64,000 nucleotides of DNA from Heterobasidion occidentale (Eukaryota; Basidiomycota; Agaricomycetes; Russulales; Bondarzewiaceae). Below, piece after piece: positions 10,073 to 22,618 of the stretch. A program made the translations under genes and the position numbers. The notes under the pieces are model-generated. The model had not been told where the DNA came from and did not search any database. It saw only the letters and a program-made list of their open reading frames with translations. The stretch covers positions 558,001-622,000 of the forward strand of contig JBCAQO010000014.1 of the NCBI GenBank assembly GCA_039111635.1, read 5' to 3'. Position 1 is the first letter of the stretch, and each line of letters opens with the position of its first letter.

Positions 10073-12847
10073 TCAATGCTGCCCATGCCCATGCCCATGC
10101 CCGTGGCCCTGCTGCTGCCCCACCGGCGACGGCGAATACCACCCGCCCGCTCCCGCTCCCGTCCCACCCGCACCCGCACCCGCACCCGCACTCCCGTGTC
10201 CATGTCCATGTCCATGTCCATGTCCATGTCCATGTCCACGTCCATGCACGCCCCCATGCCCATGCCCATGAGCCCCAAACGGCTCCGGATCAAGCAACTC
10301 AAACGCATCCATCCCGCCCATCCCCATCCCACCCATACCCCCCATCCCCATCCCCATCCCGCCCAAAACCATACTCCCCATACTCCCCATGCTCCCCATC
10401 CCCCCGAGCGCCCCATCCCCCCAAGCCCACTCATACCCCCGAGCGCACTCATCCCCGACAGCCCACTCATCCCGCCCATCCCCCGAGCGCACTCATCCCC
10501 CCAAACCCACCATGCACGCCCGCGCCCGCGCCCGCGCTCGCGCTAACGTTCGCGCTCGCGCTGGCGTCGCCGAACGGCGAGCCGGCAGGCGAGAGCGGGA
10601 GCCCCAAGAACGTCTGCTGTATATAACCACCGCGCGTCAGCGATCAGCAGACATCGACGCGTCGCCAAACGGCTCTCCCGGCCATGCCAAAAAAAAGGGA
10701 AAGGGAATACAGGAAGAAGAACAAAAAAAAAAAAAAAGGCACGCACGTCGCACATAAACGCGTCCTCCAGCTCCTGGCGCCCCGCACCCATCCGCTGCTG
10801 TCCTCCGTGCTGTCCTCCGTGCTGGGTATGCTGCTGCTGCTGCTGCTGCTGGGTACGATGATGATCCCGCGCCGTCGACCCGTCCGACCCCGACCCCGAA
10901 CTTGTCCTTGAGCCCGAGCTCAAGCTCGTCCTCGAGCTCGACGCCGGCGACGCCGGCGACTTGACGCGCGCCCCCGCCCCCTGCCCCGCGGCCTCCTGCA
11001 GCTGGTACACGATCGTCAGCAGCACCCCCTGCACCCCCTGCGCGGCGCCGCCGCCTTCTCCGTCCGACGCGCCGTCAGGGGACGGACCGTAGATGGAAGA
11101 GGTGGAGGAAGAGGAGCCGATGGAGCCCGTCTGCTGGATCTCCTGCACGATCGAGTACCGCCCTGGATCTGCGCGCGCCGCCGGCCAAAAACAAGATCAG
11201 TAAATAAGATAAAAGCGGGAGTAGAAATAAAAGTGAAAGCGAAAGCGAAAGTGAAACGAGAACGAGGATGCGAACGCGAGCCAGTCAGCTCCCGGCTCTC
11301 AGCTCTACCGTCTCCGCTCGCGAAACACACACACACACACGAGCGCGCGCGCGCGCGACACCGAAAAAAAAGACACCCCACGCACCGTTCGCCTCGCAAA
11401 GCCGCTGCCAGAAACTCGGCACCAGCGGCGCGCGGTACAAATACAGCGGCGCGCCTTTCGCGCCCGCGGCCACGCCCTCCTCTCCCTCGTCCTCCCCCTC
11501 CCCCTCGTCCGCCGCGAACGCCCCGCCGCCGCCGCCGCCGCCGCTCACGCTCACGCTCTCGCCGAGGCGGTCCGCCCACCCCGAGCCGGCGCCAAAGCCC
11601 GATCCGGCGCCCATCGCGTGCAGATGCGCCCCGGACGAGGCCGTAGACGAGGCCGCGGGCGCGGGCACGGGCGCGCGGACGCACGCCATGGGGGTGACCT
11701 CCGAGTGGATGCAGGCGCCGTCGAAGTATACGGAGCACGCGGAGCGGGCGGGGACGCGGGCGGGGGCTGCGAAGGCGACTGTGTTGTCGATCGCGCGGAG
11801 GGGGCGGGGGCGCGGGGAGCGGAAGACGTGTACGGGTGCTGTGGAGGAGCTTGGTGCGAGGGCTGGGGAGGCGAGGGAGGAGGAGGAGGAGGAGGGGGTG
11901 GTGGTGGTTGAGGTGGAGAGGGCGGGGAGGGCGGGGAGGGCGATGGGTGGGGAGGAGGCGGAGGCGGAGGCGGAGGTGGAGGAGGCGGCGGCGGGGAAGA
12001 AGGAGGCGGTGGTGGGGGTGGGGGAGAGCGGGGTGAGTGGGGAGAGCGGGGGTGTGCGGCGTGGGGGAGCGCGGGGGCGTTGCGCGGGGCGAGGGCGGGG
12101 GTGAGGGCGGCGAGCGGGGCGAGGGCGGGGGAGGGGGCCGGGGAGGGGGACCAGGGGGCGGAGGCGGGGAGGACGTCGATGGTGACGAGGGCGCGGGAGG
12201 CGCGGGCGTCGGAGGGGAGGTAGGGCGAGCGGAGCGCGCCCGAGTGCGGGTTGGGGTACGCGCCGGTGGTAGGTTCGGGGTGCGGCGCGGTGGGGGTGGA
12301 GGTGGAGGTGGCCGAGGCGGGGGTGGAGAAGTCGCGGTTGGAGAGGAGCTTGAGGACTGCGACGCACACGTGAGCGTGAGTGGGGTGATGCGCTAGGGAA
12401 GAGGAAGGGGGGGGCGGGGGCGGCACGTACTGCGTTTGCCGCCGCAGGTGTCGCGGAGCTGCTGGAGGCGGCTGCCGACCTGCTTCGCGGTCCTGCGCTT
12501 GCCGGTGACGTGGTAGATGTAGTCTGAGATGAAGCGGTTGCGGTTGGGGAAGCGGGAGAGGGAGCGGGTGGAGCGCGAGGACTCGGGGCGGTACTTGTCG
12601 AGGGCTGGGTGCAAGCGGGTGAGCAGAGGAGGGAGAGGGGGAGCGGGTGGTGCACACCTTCGACGAGGGCGGCCTCGAGGTAGGGGGGCCACACGGCCTC
12701 GCCCTTGCCCTTGAGGGTCTTCCAGCTCTTGCGGCCGCTGACGATGGTGTGGACTGCGTCGCGGGTGCGGTCGTCGCCGACGAGGGGGTAGGAGAGGTCG
12801 TCGACGGCGGACATGCGGACGTAGTCTGTGAGGGCGGAGGCGGACAT
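10073..12847 (-). CDS. TEA/ATTS-domain transcription factor (TEC1/AbaA type), frame broken at homopolymers
   Basis: The protein is a DNA-binding regulator, expected in the nucleus at CATTCY-type sites. Five exons fit: 12847-12658, 12604-12431, 12356-11386, 11168-10747 and 10613-10073, about 766 aa if three missing bases are allowed. The TEA domain lies at residues 48-122: WPPYLEAALVEALDKYRP, then NRNRFISDYIYHVTGKRRTA, KQVGSRLQQLRDTC. A second conserved region reads APLYLYRAPLVPSFWQRLCE and GRYSIVQEIQQTGS. The rest is low complexity: a Pro/Ser/Ala stretch, seven Gln, and a C-terminal Gly-Met and Gly-His repeat tail. The frame slips by -1 at the C5 run (plus 12048-12052), at 10480-10484 and at 10400-10405. 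Exon phases only close if one base is missing in exon 3, so the breaks look like deletions, not introns. TEA factors in other fungi control filamentation, conidiation or wall traits; the role here is inferred. Confidence 0.85.
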
Positions 12848-12921
12848 GGAGTGCGCCAGGAGAGGGAGTGGCGAGGAGGAGCGGGCAGAGAACGGGGACA
12901 GGAGCACTGGCTGGGCGGCCG

Positions 12922-12928
12922 TTATATA
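12922..12928 (-). promoter_or_regulatory. TATA box of the TEA factor gene
   Basis: TATATAA on the minus strand, about 75 bp above the ATG at 12847. The position fits a core promoter and supports the chosen start MSASALTDYV. Confidence 0.55.
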
Positions 12929-14300
12929 GAAACGAGGGAGCGGCCCCTCTCTCCTGTCCCCGGCCCTCGTCCCCCCGCCCCCGAGCGACCTTCTGCTCTC
13001 AGAGCGCGCGGCCACACACACAACTCCCCAGACGACACCACAGAACAAGCTCGGATCCACCACTCACGACCGGCTTGCGAACCGATCCGAACCGATCCGA
13101 ACCGATCCCCACGTCAGCGATGGAATCTACGCCCCATTTGCAAATGCCCCCAGATCCCCATCGCCCATCTCGATCCCACCCGCACCCCGGCTCCGCGCTA
13201 GCCCGCTGAGCCCCGTCCACGATCGTCCCCTCCTCCCCCGCGTCCTCTGTGCCACCGTCCCCGTCCGTCCATCCACCCCCAACCCTACCCACTTCCGAGC
13301 CCCTCCTTCCCATCCCATCCCCGCCCCCCTCGCCGCCATCACCCCATCCAAGCACACACGTCAACCCAATCCATCACGCCCTCCCATTCGCGCATCCCAC
13401 CTGCCACACCGCGCCCACGTCCAATACGCGCCAACACGACACCCCGCCGCCCCGCGCGCTTCCATCCAAATCAATACAACGCCTCTCGCCTCTCGCCTTC
13501 CGCCGCATCGCAGTGCCGTATGTACTTACTCACCGCGTAGGTAGAACCATGTACGTACGTACCTACCTACCTGCCACGCGCACCGCCCTCCCAATTCTTT
13601 TCTCGCTGTCTCCCTCGAGGACGCCCCGGCAACCCAATGGCCTCGCTCCACCCAATCGCACATCCGGAGTACACCCGGCCCCCGAGTCCGACGAACGAGG
13701 GCTGCAAGCAGCACCTCAGCCAATAGCAGCCAATGGCCTCCGTCAGCCAATGGCCGTGCAAGCCGGTCCGCCCGGGCCCGCCCGAGTCAGCCAGTCTCGG
13801 AGCCATAAACGGAAGCCCGGCCGGTCACTCGAGCGCAGCCCGTCGTCGTCGCCCGCGCACGCATCGAGCCCCTCGCGCAACTGACCCGCTGCACTACTCG
13901 CTCTGCACGCGCACAGGCTCCCGGGTGTCGCGACGACGACGACGACGACGACGAAACAGCAAACCCGGCGATGCAGCGAAAAAAATCGCCCGTTGGCGCG
14001 CGGCTGCTGCAGTGATCAGCGATCATGCACCGCGATCCGCACCCCCGCGCGCGCGCCCCTCGCCCCTCGCGCCTGCGTCCGCGTTTGACTCGGTGTGGGT
14101 CAGCGTGTGGGGGTGGGTGTGGATGTGCACGGCTTCCGGGGGCTCGCGGGGGGCCGGGTGGGTAGGTGCTCGTTCGGGGTGTGTCGCGCTGCTCGGGTTT
14201 GCGCTGCTCTGTTCTGGGTTTCTTCTGTTCTGTGTCGTGCGGCTTTGGCTTTGGCTTTGGCTTTACTCGTCCAGCTCCGTCTTCGCCGTGCCCCACGCTG

Positions 14301-14350
14301 CTCGTCGCGTGTCGTCGCGTGTCGTCGCGTGTCGTCGCGTGTCGTCGCAT
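14301..14350. repeat. 10-bp tandem repeat GTCGTCGCGT
   Basis: Three perfect units (14311-14340) are flanked by one near-perfect unit on each side. The array lies about 1.5 kb upstream of the TEA start codon, in the gene-free region. Confidence 0.85.
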
Positions 14351-17300
14351 CTCGGTGCGACACCGTGCTGTGCCATAGTATGCCATTCAATGCTACAGTG
14401 TGTGCTATGCCCTGCCAGGCCCTCAGGCCCTCAGGTCCCGCTCCGCATCTTCATCTTCATCTTCACTCGCCTGCATCTTCGCCCGTATCGGACACAGACG
14501 CGCCGCTCCTCGCCCGCTCGCTTGCTCGCTTCGTCCTCCCGCCCTCGCATCGCATCGCATCGCGTACGCCACCCCATTCAATACAACGCCTTGGCCGCGG
14601 CCACTGACCAACCACCGGTCATCCAACCGTCAGCCAGCCAACCACCAGCAGCCAACCAGAAGCCAGCCAGCTAGTCAGCCAACCAACCAGCCAACCAGAG
14701 CAGCCAGCCAGCAGCGATAATCGCGCGTCCGCGCGCGGATTACGCTCGTCCAAGAGAATCAATCAGGACTTATGGGTCACCGCGTACCGTCACCCACTCA
14801 GTACGCTTCACGAGAACGACACGAGACGGGATGCTCCGAGGTACATACTCGTACTATGAGACGCGATCGGCCCGACTCCTCGTTTCGGCGGCGGCGGGCG
14901 GGCGGGCGCTCTACGCATATGCGCACGCCCTTGGCCACTCACTTCTACCCACTTGGCTAGCTACCTGCGCCCCACCGCCCTGCCCTGCTGCGCACGCGAA
15001 ACGAGGCACCGCGACCCCGCGACCCCGCGCGCGTACCTGGGCCCTGAGGCGCAGACGCCCCCGACGGCGCGACGCCATCTACCTGCTTGGCTGTTTGGCT
15101 GTTTGGATATCTGGCTGGCTGGCTGTCGTCGCAACGCATTATATTGGGCGCTGGGATCTGCCGCTGCTAGGCCAGCCCTGCAGAGCGTGGCGAGACGTGA
15201 GACGCGAGACGCGAGACGATCCCGCGCGGGCTCCGCGCGAGGGGCTTGGGGCTTGGGGCTGTGCGCCCTGTGGAGGGCGTAGCGCAGGGCGGGACGGGGC
15301 GGGACGAGGCGCGTGGGCGCGCTGCCGACGCGCGGTCCGGCCGGGTGCGGGCTTCGCACACGCCGCGGCCGCGCGCCCACGCGTGCTTTCGTGCCGACCG
15401 GGGATCGTCGTTCCCCGAGCAGCACAACGCAGAGCGCGCAAATCGACACGGGAGACGGCGCGCCGATCGCATAGACGGCGCTGGCTCCACCCGTCCACAT
15501 GCGCCCGCCTCCCGCGCGCGGAGTCCGCGGACGCGCGGGGAGCGGGCGCCGAGCGGGAGGAGGGGGAAGGCGCGCTGGTGGAGATGGGCGCGTCGGATGG
15601 GCGCGTCGGATGGACGCGGTGCGTTGCGAGGCGGGGCGGGGCGGGGCGTTGTATGGTATGTGTGCGTGCGAGCGTGCGTGCGCTCCGCGCATGGATGCTC
15701 GCATGCAGCTCCTCCTCTCGCTCGCTCGACGGAAGGACGGCGCGTGGGGCTACTGTTCCATGCACTATTGTATGCACCGTGCATCGCCCGCCCCGCCCGC
15801 CAACCCCGCACCCCGCAGATACGTGCGCGCCGCCCGACCCCTTCGCCGCTTCCGTGCAGCCAGCTAGTGAGGGATCCACCGCCCCACCCGTCGCCGACAG
15901 CTCCGAGCGGCGCATCATCTCGTCACGTAACCTGCCGTATTATTATGCACCGCGCCCACGTCGATCCTGTCGTCTGATCCGCCCTGCCCAGCCGTGGCTC
16001 TCAGACGCGGGCCCGGCGCCGCCACTGCCACCGCTGCCGTCACCACCACCACCACCGCTGCTGCTGGCGGTCCCTTGCGTGTATTTTGCGCATCTTGTAC
16101 CGAGCAAGCCACCGTGAGGGCATGGCTTGGCTCATAACGCGTCGTAATTCGCCACACGCACGCTCCGCCGACGGGTCTATGTCTCGGTGGCAGTATCGAC
16201 GCACATGGACGTGTGGGACCGCGCGAGTCCGCCCGCTGCTGTACCCCCGCCGGACGAGGTTGCTCTCCGGATCGATTCATTGCGCGCCGCGTTTGGGCTT
16301 CCGTCCCGCTCGCGAGCAAGGCCTGGTCACGCACCGCGTAGATGAATCCAAGATTCGAGAATTAAGATTCAAGATTCGGGATTCGGATTCGGGATCTTAA
16401 TTTCGCGGTCGTGCGAGTCGGCGCCGCGTGCCCTCGCTTTACTTACTTGCGAGTCTGCGTGCGTGCGCAACGCGCGTATTGTATGCAACTGAATGGCGAT
16501 GGACGAGAACGCACATATGGAGCATCGCGCAGCGCGATGCACGCATGCATAATAACAAGTCGCGCGAGGCGGTAAATTCGATCTCGCTAGTGCGTTCACG
16601 GCCACGCTCGCTGTTCTGCTTCCGCTTCGAAGCCGGAAATTCGATCAGCGAGGGACCAATGGATCGCACTGGATCGGGTGGGCGATGATGATACCATGCG
16701 ATGCGATGTAGATCTCGGGAAGCGCGCGCGCCGGGGCGCGGTTCGGTTCGAGCCGCTGCCGGCTTGCCCGATCGGGCGCTTGTTCTCTGCTGCGTCCGAA
16801 ATGAAAGTTTATTGTCGCCCGACGCCGGCAACCAACGACTCATCTCCGGCTCATCGACTTGAGGGGCTTGGCCTTGGCCCGCTCAGCATGCGTTGCGCTT
16901 CTCTGTGGCCTCGGATCGCGGGAGGGTGCCGAGCCTCGGTGGAGGCGGTCGGAGAGGAGGCTGGGGATCGCTCTGCTCGCAGCGGGTCGTCCGCCGTGTG
17001 GGATCCCAAGTTAGTGCTGGCGGTGTCTGCCAGTCGTCAGCTGCTAGCAGCATCCAGACAGGGAGACTAGCCCGGGCAGGCGCTGTTGATGGCGTGTACG
17101 TACGAAGCGTGGTGAGGACCGTCGTTGCTTACTCTCTGCTGATCGGAACCTATTCGCTCGCCCGTCAGGGGTTTTTTCTGTTCTCGCTTGTATCATGGGG
17201 AACAGAATTGCTGCTGCGACTGGCGCTGGAGGCTCGAACGGGGCTATGATGTTTCCGGGTCGTCTGCCTATACTCTCGCCCTTCGATGTTCTAGCGGCGA

Positions 17301-20300
17301 CGAACCGAGCCACAGTGCTGCCAGTGTTCCCTCCAGACTGCCGCCCAATGTATGCGGGCCCACATTCCGAGTTTGGCTCCTGGCGCTGGCGGATTCAATT
17401 GGCTGAGGGTCTGGCGTCGAATGATGCTCAGCTCGGAACACGATGCCGTACGCTTGCGAACCACGTTGTTCGCAACTGCGCCCGCCTCAGGCTCCACCCT
17501 CATTCCAGTTCTGCAATTTGCACTCGCCCTTCGCCTTCGCCTTCGCCTTCGCCTGCCCTTCTCTCTTCTCTCTTCAGTGCGTTCTCGCCTCGGTCTGTTC
17601 TGTTCTGCTCGCCTCGGAAGGGAAGCAAATGTTAATGAAGAAGCCAGATGCGACTCCGGACGCCCTCGAGAGGCGCGCGCGTCGTCGCTGCACCGTGGCC
17701 ATACGCGGAACGAGGCTCCCCAACATTTCGTCGAGACGTGCGCGCAAATTAGCCTCGTCTACCCTTCCGAGCGCGACTAGTATGCGCTAACCCAAACTCC
17801 CCGCAGTGCTCTCCCTCTCGCGTCTCTCTTCCCGGTACCCCCTCCTTCCTTCTCTTTCCCGTCGCATCGCAGGTTCCATCGCTCGAGGGCCCCTCTCTCT
17901 GGCTCGCGCACCCAGCCCGCAGGCTCTCTCCCCCATCACGTCAAACGCCCCATCGTGCGCGCGCGCGCGCGCCCAGCACCCACCATCCCCGACCGGACCA
18001 CAAGCGCCCCGATCCACACCCTGTCTGCTCCCAACTCGCTCCCCGCCCCGCCCCAACGTCCCTGCGCCCGAACAACGCCCCGATAGCCTTTCTGCTCCCT
18101 CGGCCTGTCAGCGCGGCCCAGAACCTCAAGCTCAGAGGGAAGCGGGGAGAGATGGCCCGCGGTCACCCCCCGATCACGATCGCGATCCGCCGTCCATCCG
18201 TCCATTCCTGTCGCCCCCGCGCCATGTGCTCGAGCGGCGGACAAGGAATCGCTGCGTGGCAGCCTGCTAGGCGTCGTCGCAACTCTATATCTGTGCGGTC
18301 GCTATCTCATGCCATGCCACGCTACGCCATGCCACGCCACGCCACGCAGTGTCGTCGTGCGCGCTCTCTCTTACTCCCAACCCCAACCAGTTCGTCGCGC
18401 GTGATTCTGTCTGTGGAACATGCAACAGCCAATTTGGCGCGCTCTTCGACCTAAAGTCTGCTATCCTCGTGCCCTCGTGCGCGCGCGTTGCGCGTGATTG
18501 TGCTGCCTGTCCTACTCTATCCCGTCTTGTCTTGTCGCGTCTGTCCTGTCCTGTCTGTCCTGTCCTGTCTGACCGTGCGACGCGCGGCGCCGCATCCGAT
18601 CGGCGAGGAAACTCAATCGCCTGCCTACTTGGCAGCTGCGTGCATCCCGACGCCCGAGCTCTCGCTGACTGCCGGATGCGGCGTCGGATTCCATGTATCG
18701 ATAGATCCTCCCGCCTTCCTTCCTTCCTTCCGAACTTCCGTTCAGTCGTCGAATAAGCGTTTGTTGGTGCCCTTCGGCGTGCATCGCAATATGTGCATAA
18801 GGAGCAACTCGCGAACGGGGGAGAGGGAGAGGCGACCTCCGAGTTCTCGCCTTTCTGGTGTGGAAAGTCAGAGGCGGTCTGATGAACCGCTGCGACGAAC
18901 GCAGGGCAGGTAGTTTCCTCGCCCCGATGTGTGCACATTCACATGTTGGCGGGGCTGCACATGATCCTGCATCGCAAATAGACGTATTGGATAATTATAT
19001 CCGTACATACAGAGTCGGTCTCGAACGTCGAACGCCGGTGGAATGTTGGGACCCACATAGATCTCTCGACACTGCTCGGTCACGTAGAGATCGATGCGGT
19101 GGGGTGCGGGTCGGCAGACGCCGAGCGATCTGCATCTGAGCATTGCAAAGTTGATCGTCGTTCGTTCGACGCTGCGAGCCACATCACTGCAATCATCATC
19201 AGACGACAGGCTTTTACTCTCCAGGGGCGGTGCGAAAAAGATCTCAGGGGAGCTAAGTGGCTTGGAAAAGGACACCCCGCGATAACGGTGGCGATGGCGA
19301 TGGTCGTGCTCGGTGACGCGGTGACGGTGAGAGTGTGATGGCGGGAGGGGGCGCGGGTTATACTGCCTTCTGGTGTGCGACGTCAGTCTTCGATTTCTGG
19401 ATGTTCCTCGAATGATGTCGAGGGTCTGATAATGCACCCGTCGAGCTGGATCGAAACGGCGAGCGCTACACGTCCGCCTCTGTTCACGGTTCGCCTCGTC
19501 CCAGCCTGGTCTAACGTTCGACCCACCCAGCCCGGCCGACACGCTCGTCGTGCAATGTGCGACGGAACGACGGAATGGAAAAAACGCAGACCCGGCATCG
19601 CTTTGCTCATGCGCCTCACATGGCGGGCCTCGCTCCGCCCGTGCCAAGGCTGCGGCCTGAAACGCGCCCCTCGCAGCAGCCCTGAGCACCGCTGCCGTAC
19701 GAGCACACCGCGAACCTCTCGTTCTATCCTCCCTCTACCCCGCGAGCGCCCCCTCTGTCCACCCGATCCCTTCACTTCCTTGCCCCTTCCCCACTCGCTG
19801 ATCACACGCACGCACCCATCGCGACGCGTCACTCCGCGCAGAACCCCCCGCGAGCGCCTATTTTCCGTGCCCATTCCGAGATATGCACCCTGAGGCTAGA
19901 TGCGGCTCGCGTGCGTACGCCTTGCACCTCCCACCGATTGCGGCTCTCTTCGCCCCAATTCGCGTCCGCCTGTGTGTCCACGCCCATCTGCGTGCGTGCG
20001 TGCGTCTTCATTCGTCTTACATCTCACCGCGCCTTCGCCTTCTTTCGAACCCGACCCTCAAACATAACGCCACCATACGCCTCCAGACATAGGACACCGC
20101 GCACAGCGGCGCAGCGCGGACGTTCGAGATGCACATCTACGTCAAACATACGCACGTGTGTGTGCGTGTGTACGTACGGTGGAACCAGCACATACGACAT
20201 GAGTACCCAGCTGGTCATCGTCTCGCACTCCGGCAGCGCACCCTCGCGCGCGCCCCCGTCCCGTCGCGTTTCAGATCGCAGCCTCAGCGAGCACGGCTCG

Positions 20301-22618
20301 CAGCAGACCCAGAACCCCGCAGAAGCAGGGCCCCTGCACACCGATGCGCCCCCGATCCGTCCATCGGCGCCCTCCCTGGCGGCACCTGTCAACGTCTCGG
20401 ACGCACCGCACGGCATCGTCTGTCGTCTGGACTCGCGAACCGCTCCTGCACCCAGTCCATACCCCCATATGCGCGCATCAGCAACCTTCCAGCGGCTCGA
20501 CGTGGACGGATCAAGGCCCTGAGGCCTGAAGATCTGAAGACGCACGCGCGCGCGCGCGACGATAGACAGCACCCAAAAAAAACTCCGGGGCAGAAGCCCC
20601 AGGCCGCTCCGAGTCCCCACCCATCGCGACGTTCATCTCCCGAGCGCCACCCGGCACCCGCTATGTGCATCCCGCTGCTCCCTTCGTGCAGCCGCGTTCT
20701 TTTTTTGCGCGCGAACACCCGCACCTTGTGTCAACAGCCCCGTCCTCCTCGCGCCCCCGCCCCCGCCTCTCCCCGGCGGGCCTGCCACGCCCTGTCACGC
20801 CCTCGCGTTCCGCTTCGATCGACCGCGGCGGGCTCCTAGGAGCCGGAGAAGCCGACCGACTGGATCGGCGCGACCCAGTCAGGCGTGCATATCGCGGTGC
20901 CGGCCGGCCCTCGAACGTCGATCGGGTCGCACATGGCCCCTCATAGCCCTCCAGAAGAAACAAACCACACAGAACCCGAGAACAACACGCGATGCACAGA
21001 TACGGCCTCTCTCTCGCTCTTCTCTCTCTCTTTCTCTCTGGGCCCACGCCGTAAGCAGCGTCACCGCCCACGCCCCACCGGGTGCGCTTCCGTCACCAGA
21101 GCCCCCTTCGCCCCTCCCGCCCGGCCGCAACCGCACCCCTGTCCCTGCAGAGTGACGCGGTGACGCACAACGCCCCGCTATGCGCGTCGCGTCGCCCATC
21201 GACGGGCCCATCGCGTCGTCCATTCGAAGCCCACCGCGCACCCGCAGGCCAGTTCACGGTATGCCCGCACGACGCCGCTGCATGTCCTTTCGCACGCGAA
21301 CACGACCCTTGGGTGACCCGCACGGGTGGACCTGCACTGCATAGCACATCCACACCCGCGTCTGTTGTGATCGGGAGATCAGGCAATCAGGATACCCGGA
21401 CGCGCACGAGGCGTGAGACGTCAGCCGCACAGACCGACTCCTCACTCTTCGCCCACAGCGGCCCTACCCGTCATCCACGAGACGCGTCGACTCATCTCTT
21501 CTCAAAACCCAATGAGGACGAGGGTGCGAACCAATCCGCTCGCCAAGCCCGGTCGGCCACCTCAGCCAATGACTCGCGACTCGAGCCCGCGCGAACCATG
21601 TATGTACGTAGCCCCTATGTCACGAACTCACACGCGCGCGCGAGACAAATGCCGTCTATTTTTATTAATAACGCGATAGCGGCCCAGCGGCGTGCGCAGG
21701 ACGTGCATATGGGGTATAGCGGCGAGTCAGCGGGCGAGCTCGTGCATTGCTGGGACTGGTCCATCGCCGACAAGGGAAAGCGTGTGTATGACGTGCGTAC
21801 AAAACCGAACACACATACATAAAAAAGAATATAACGAGATGAAAAACACACCATGTCGTCGCGTATGTAATTATGATGATGATGATGGTGAGCGACGCGT
21901 CCGAAAAGAAAGACCGAATCAAACGCCAATGAAGAAAAAGACCGTATGCGGGGTATGTGTGTGTGTGTGTGCAGTGTCAGTCCAAAGCACAGGGAAGAAG
22001 CCGAGGTAGAATCTGGACATAGGTCGACAGCACCGCTCCGCCGTCAACGAGGACCGAGCTAGAAGCACCGCCACTCGGTGCGCGCGAAGCCAGGGATGAC
22101 GAACATGACGCAGCGGCCGCGCTAGCGATCAGCGTGTCGCACCTCGCCCTGCCTCGTGCCCCAGGCAAGCACGTCGCGGTCGCCCGACCGCAATATACGC
22201 TCAAGAAAGCTAAATGCCAGGCGCGGCCCGCGGGCGGCGGGCCACATCAGAAGTCCCGAAATGCGCGAGAAACGAGCCGCGAATTGAAAAGAGGAAAAAG
22301 AATGACCAACGTCCGTCTGTCCATCGGAACGCTCACCGGCATCCACGAAGCCCCACCACCCCCTTCCCACCTTCCCCACCTTCCGTCCTTCCCTCCCGAA
22401 ATGCACAAGAACCCTCCCTCAATTGCAAGGTTTCAGAATCAACGCCTCCACGCGAAGGCCTCGGGACACAACAGGAGCAGCCCGACTGCCCACGCGCGAC
22501 CCGAACAAGAAAGGCTAAATCAACAGATCCACCCCACCTCACGCACGCGCTAGAACCCCCCAGACGTGCCGCGCCACTTGCGCCGGGACCTCTCCTCCCG
22601 CTCAACCACCAACGCCCG

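Larger units (their letters stand above)
12848..22618. other. About 9.8 kb gene-free upstream region of the TEA factor gene
   Basis: No conserved gene was found between the TEA start codon and the stop of the exo-glucanase, whose 3' UTR probably occupies the top few hundred bases. The DNA is GC-rich and studded with short repeats, so long ORFs overlap on both strands with Arg/Pro/Ala-rich products and no motif. The only moderately protein-like plus-strand ORFs start at ATG 17195 and ATG 20199; neither has a recognisable domain. The region from about 21.6 to 22.0 kb is more AT-rich. By position it would be the upstream regulatory region of the TEA gene and may also contain non-coding transcripts. 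Confidence 0.5.

Noticed and set aside
9670..10626. 318-codon plus-strand ORF opposite the TEA C-terminus
   Set aside because: Made of translated microsatellites (poly His-Val, Pro-His runs) antisense to TEA coding sequence; no domain.
11386..12356. A hidden intron in TEA exon 3 to explain the frame change
   Set aside because: The interval has almost no GT/AG dinucleotides at suitable places, and exon lengths close in phase only if a single base is missing.
11285..13063. 592-codon minus-strand ORF and other very long ORFs overlapping the TEA gene
   Set aside because: It contains pieces of the real TEA exons, but elsewhere it is Arg/Pro/Ala low complexity open in several frames at once, as expected in GC-rich repeats. 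The spliced five-exon model explains the conserved parts.
20199..20522. 107-codon plus-strand ORF starting MSTQLVIVSHSG
   Set aside because: A good ATG, but the rest is Pro/Ser/Arg-rich GC-driven sequence without a motif or promoter.
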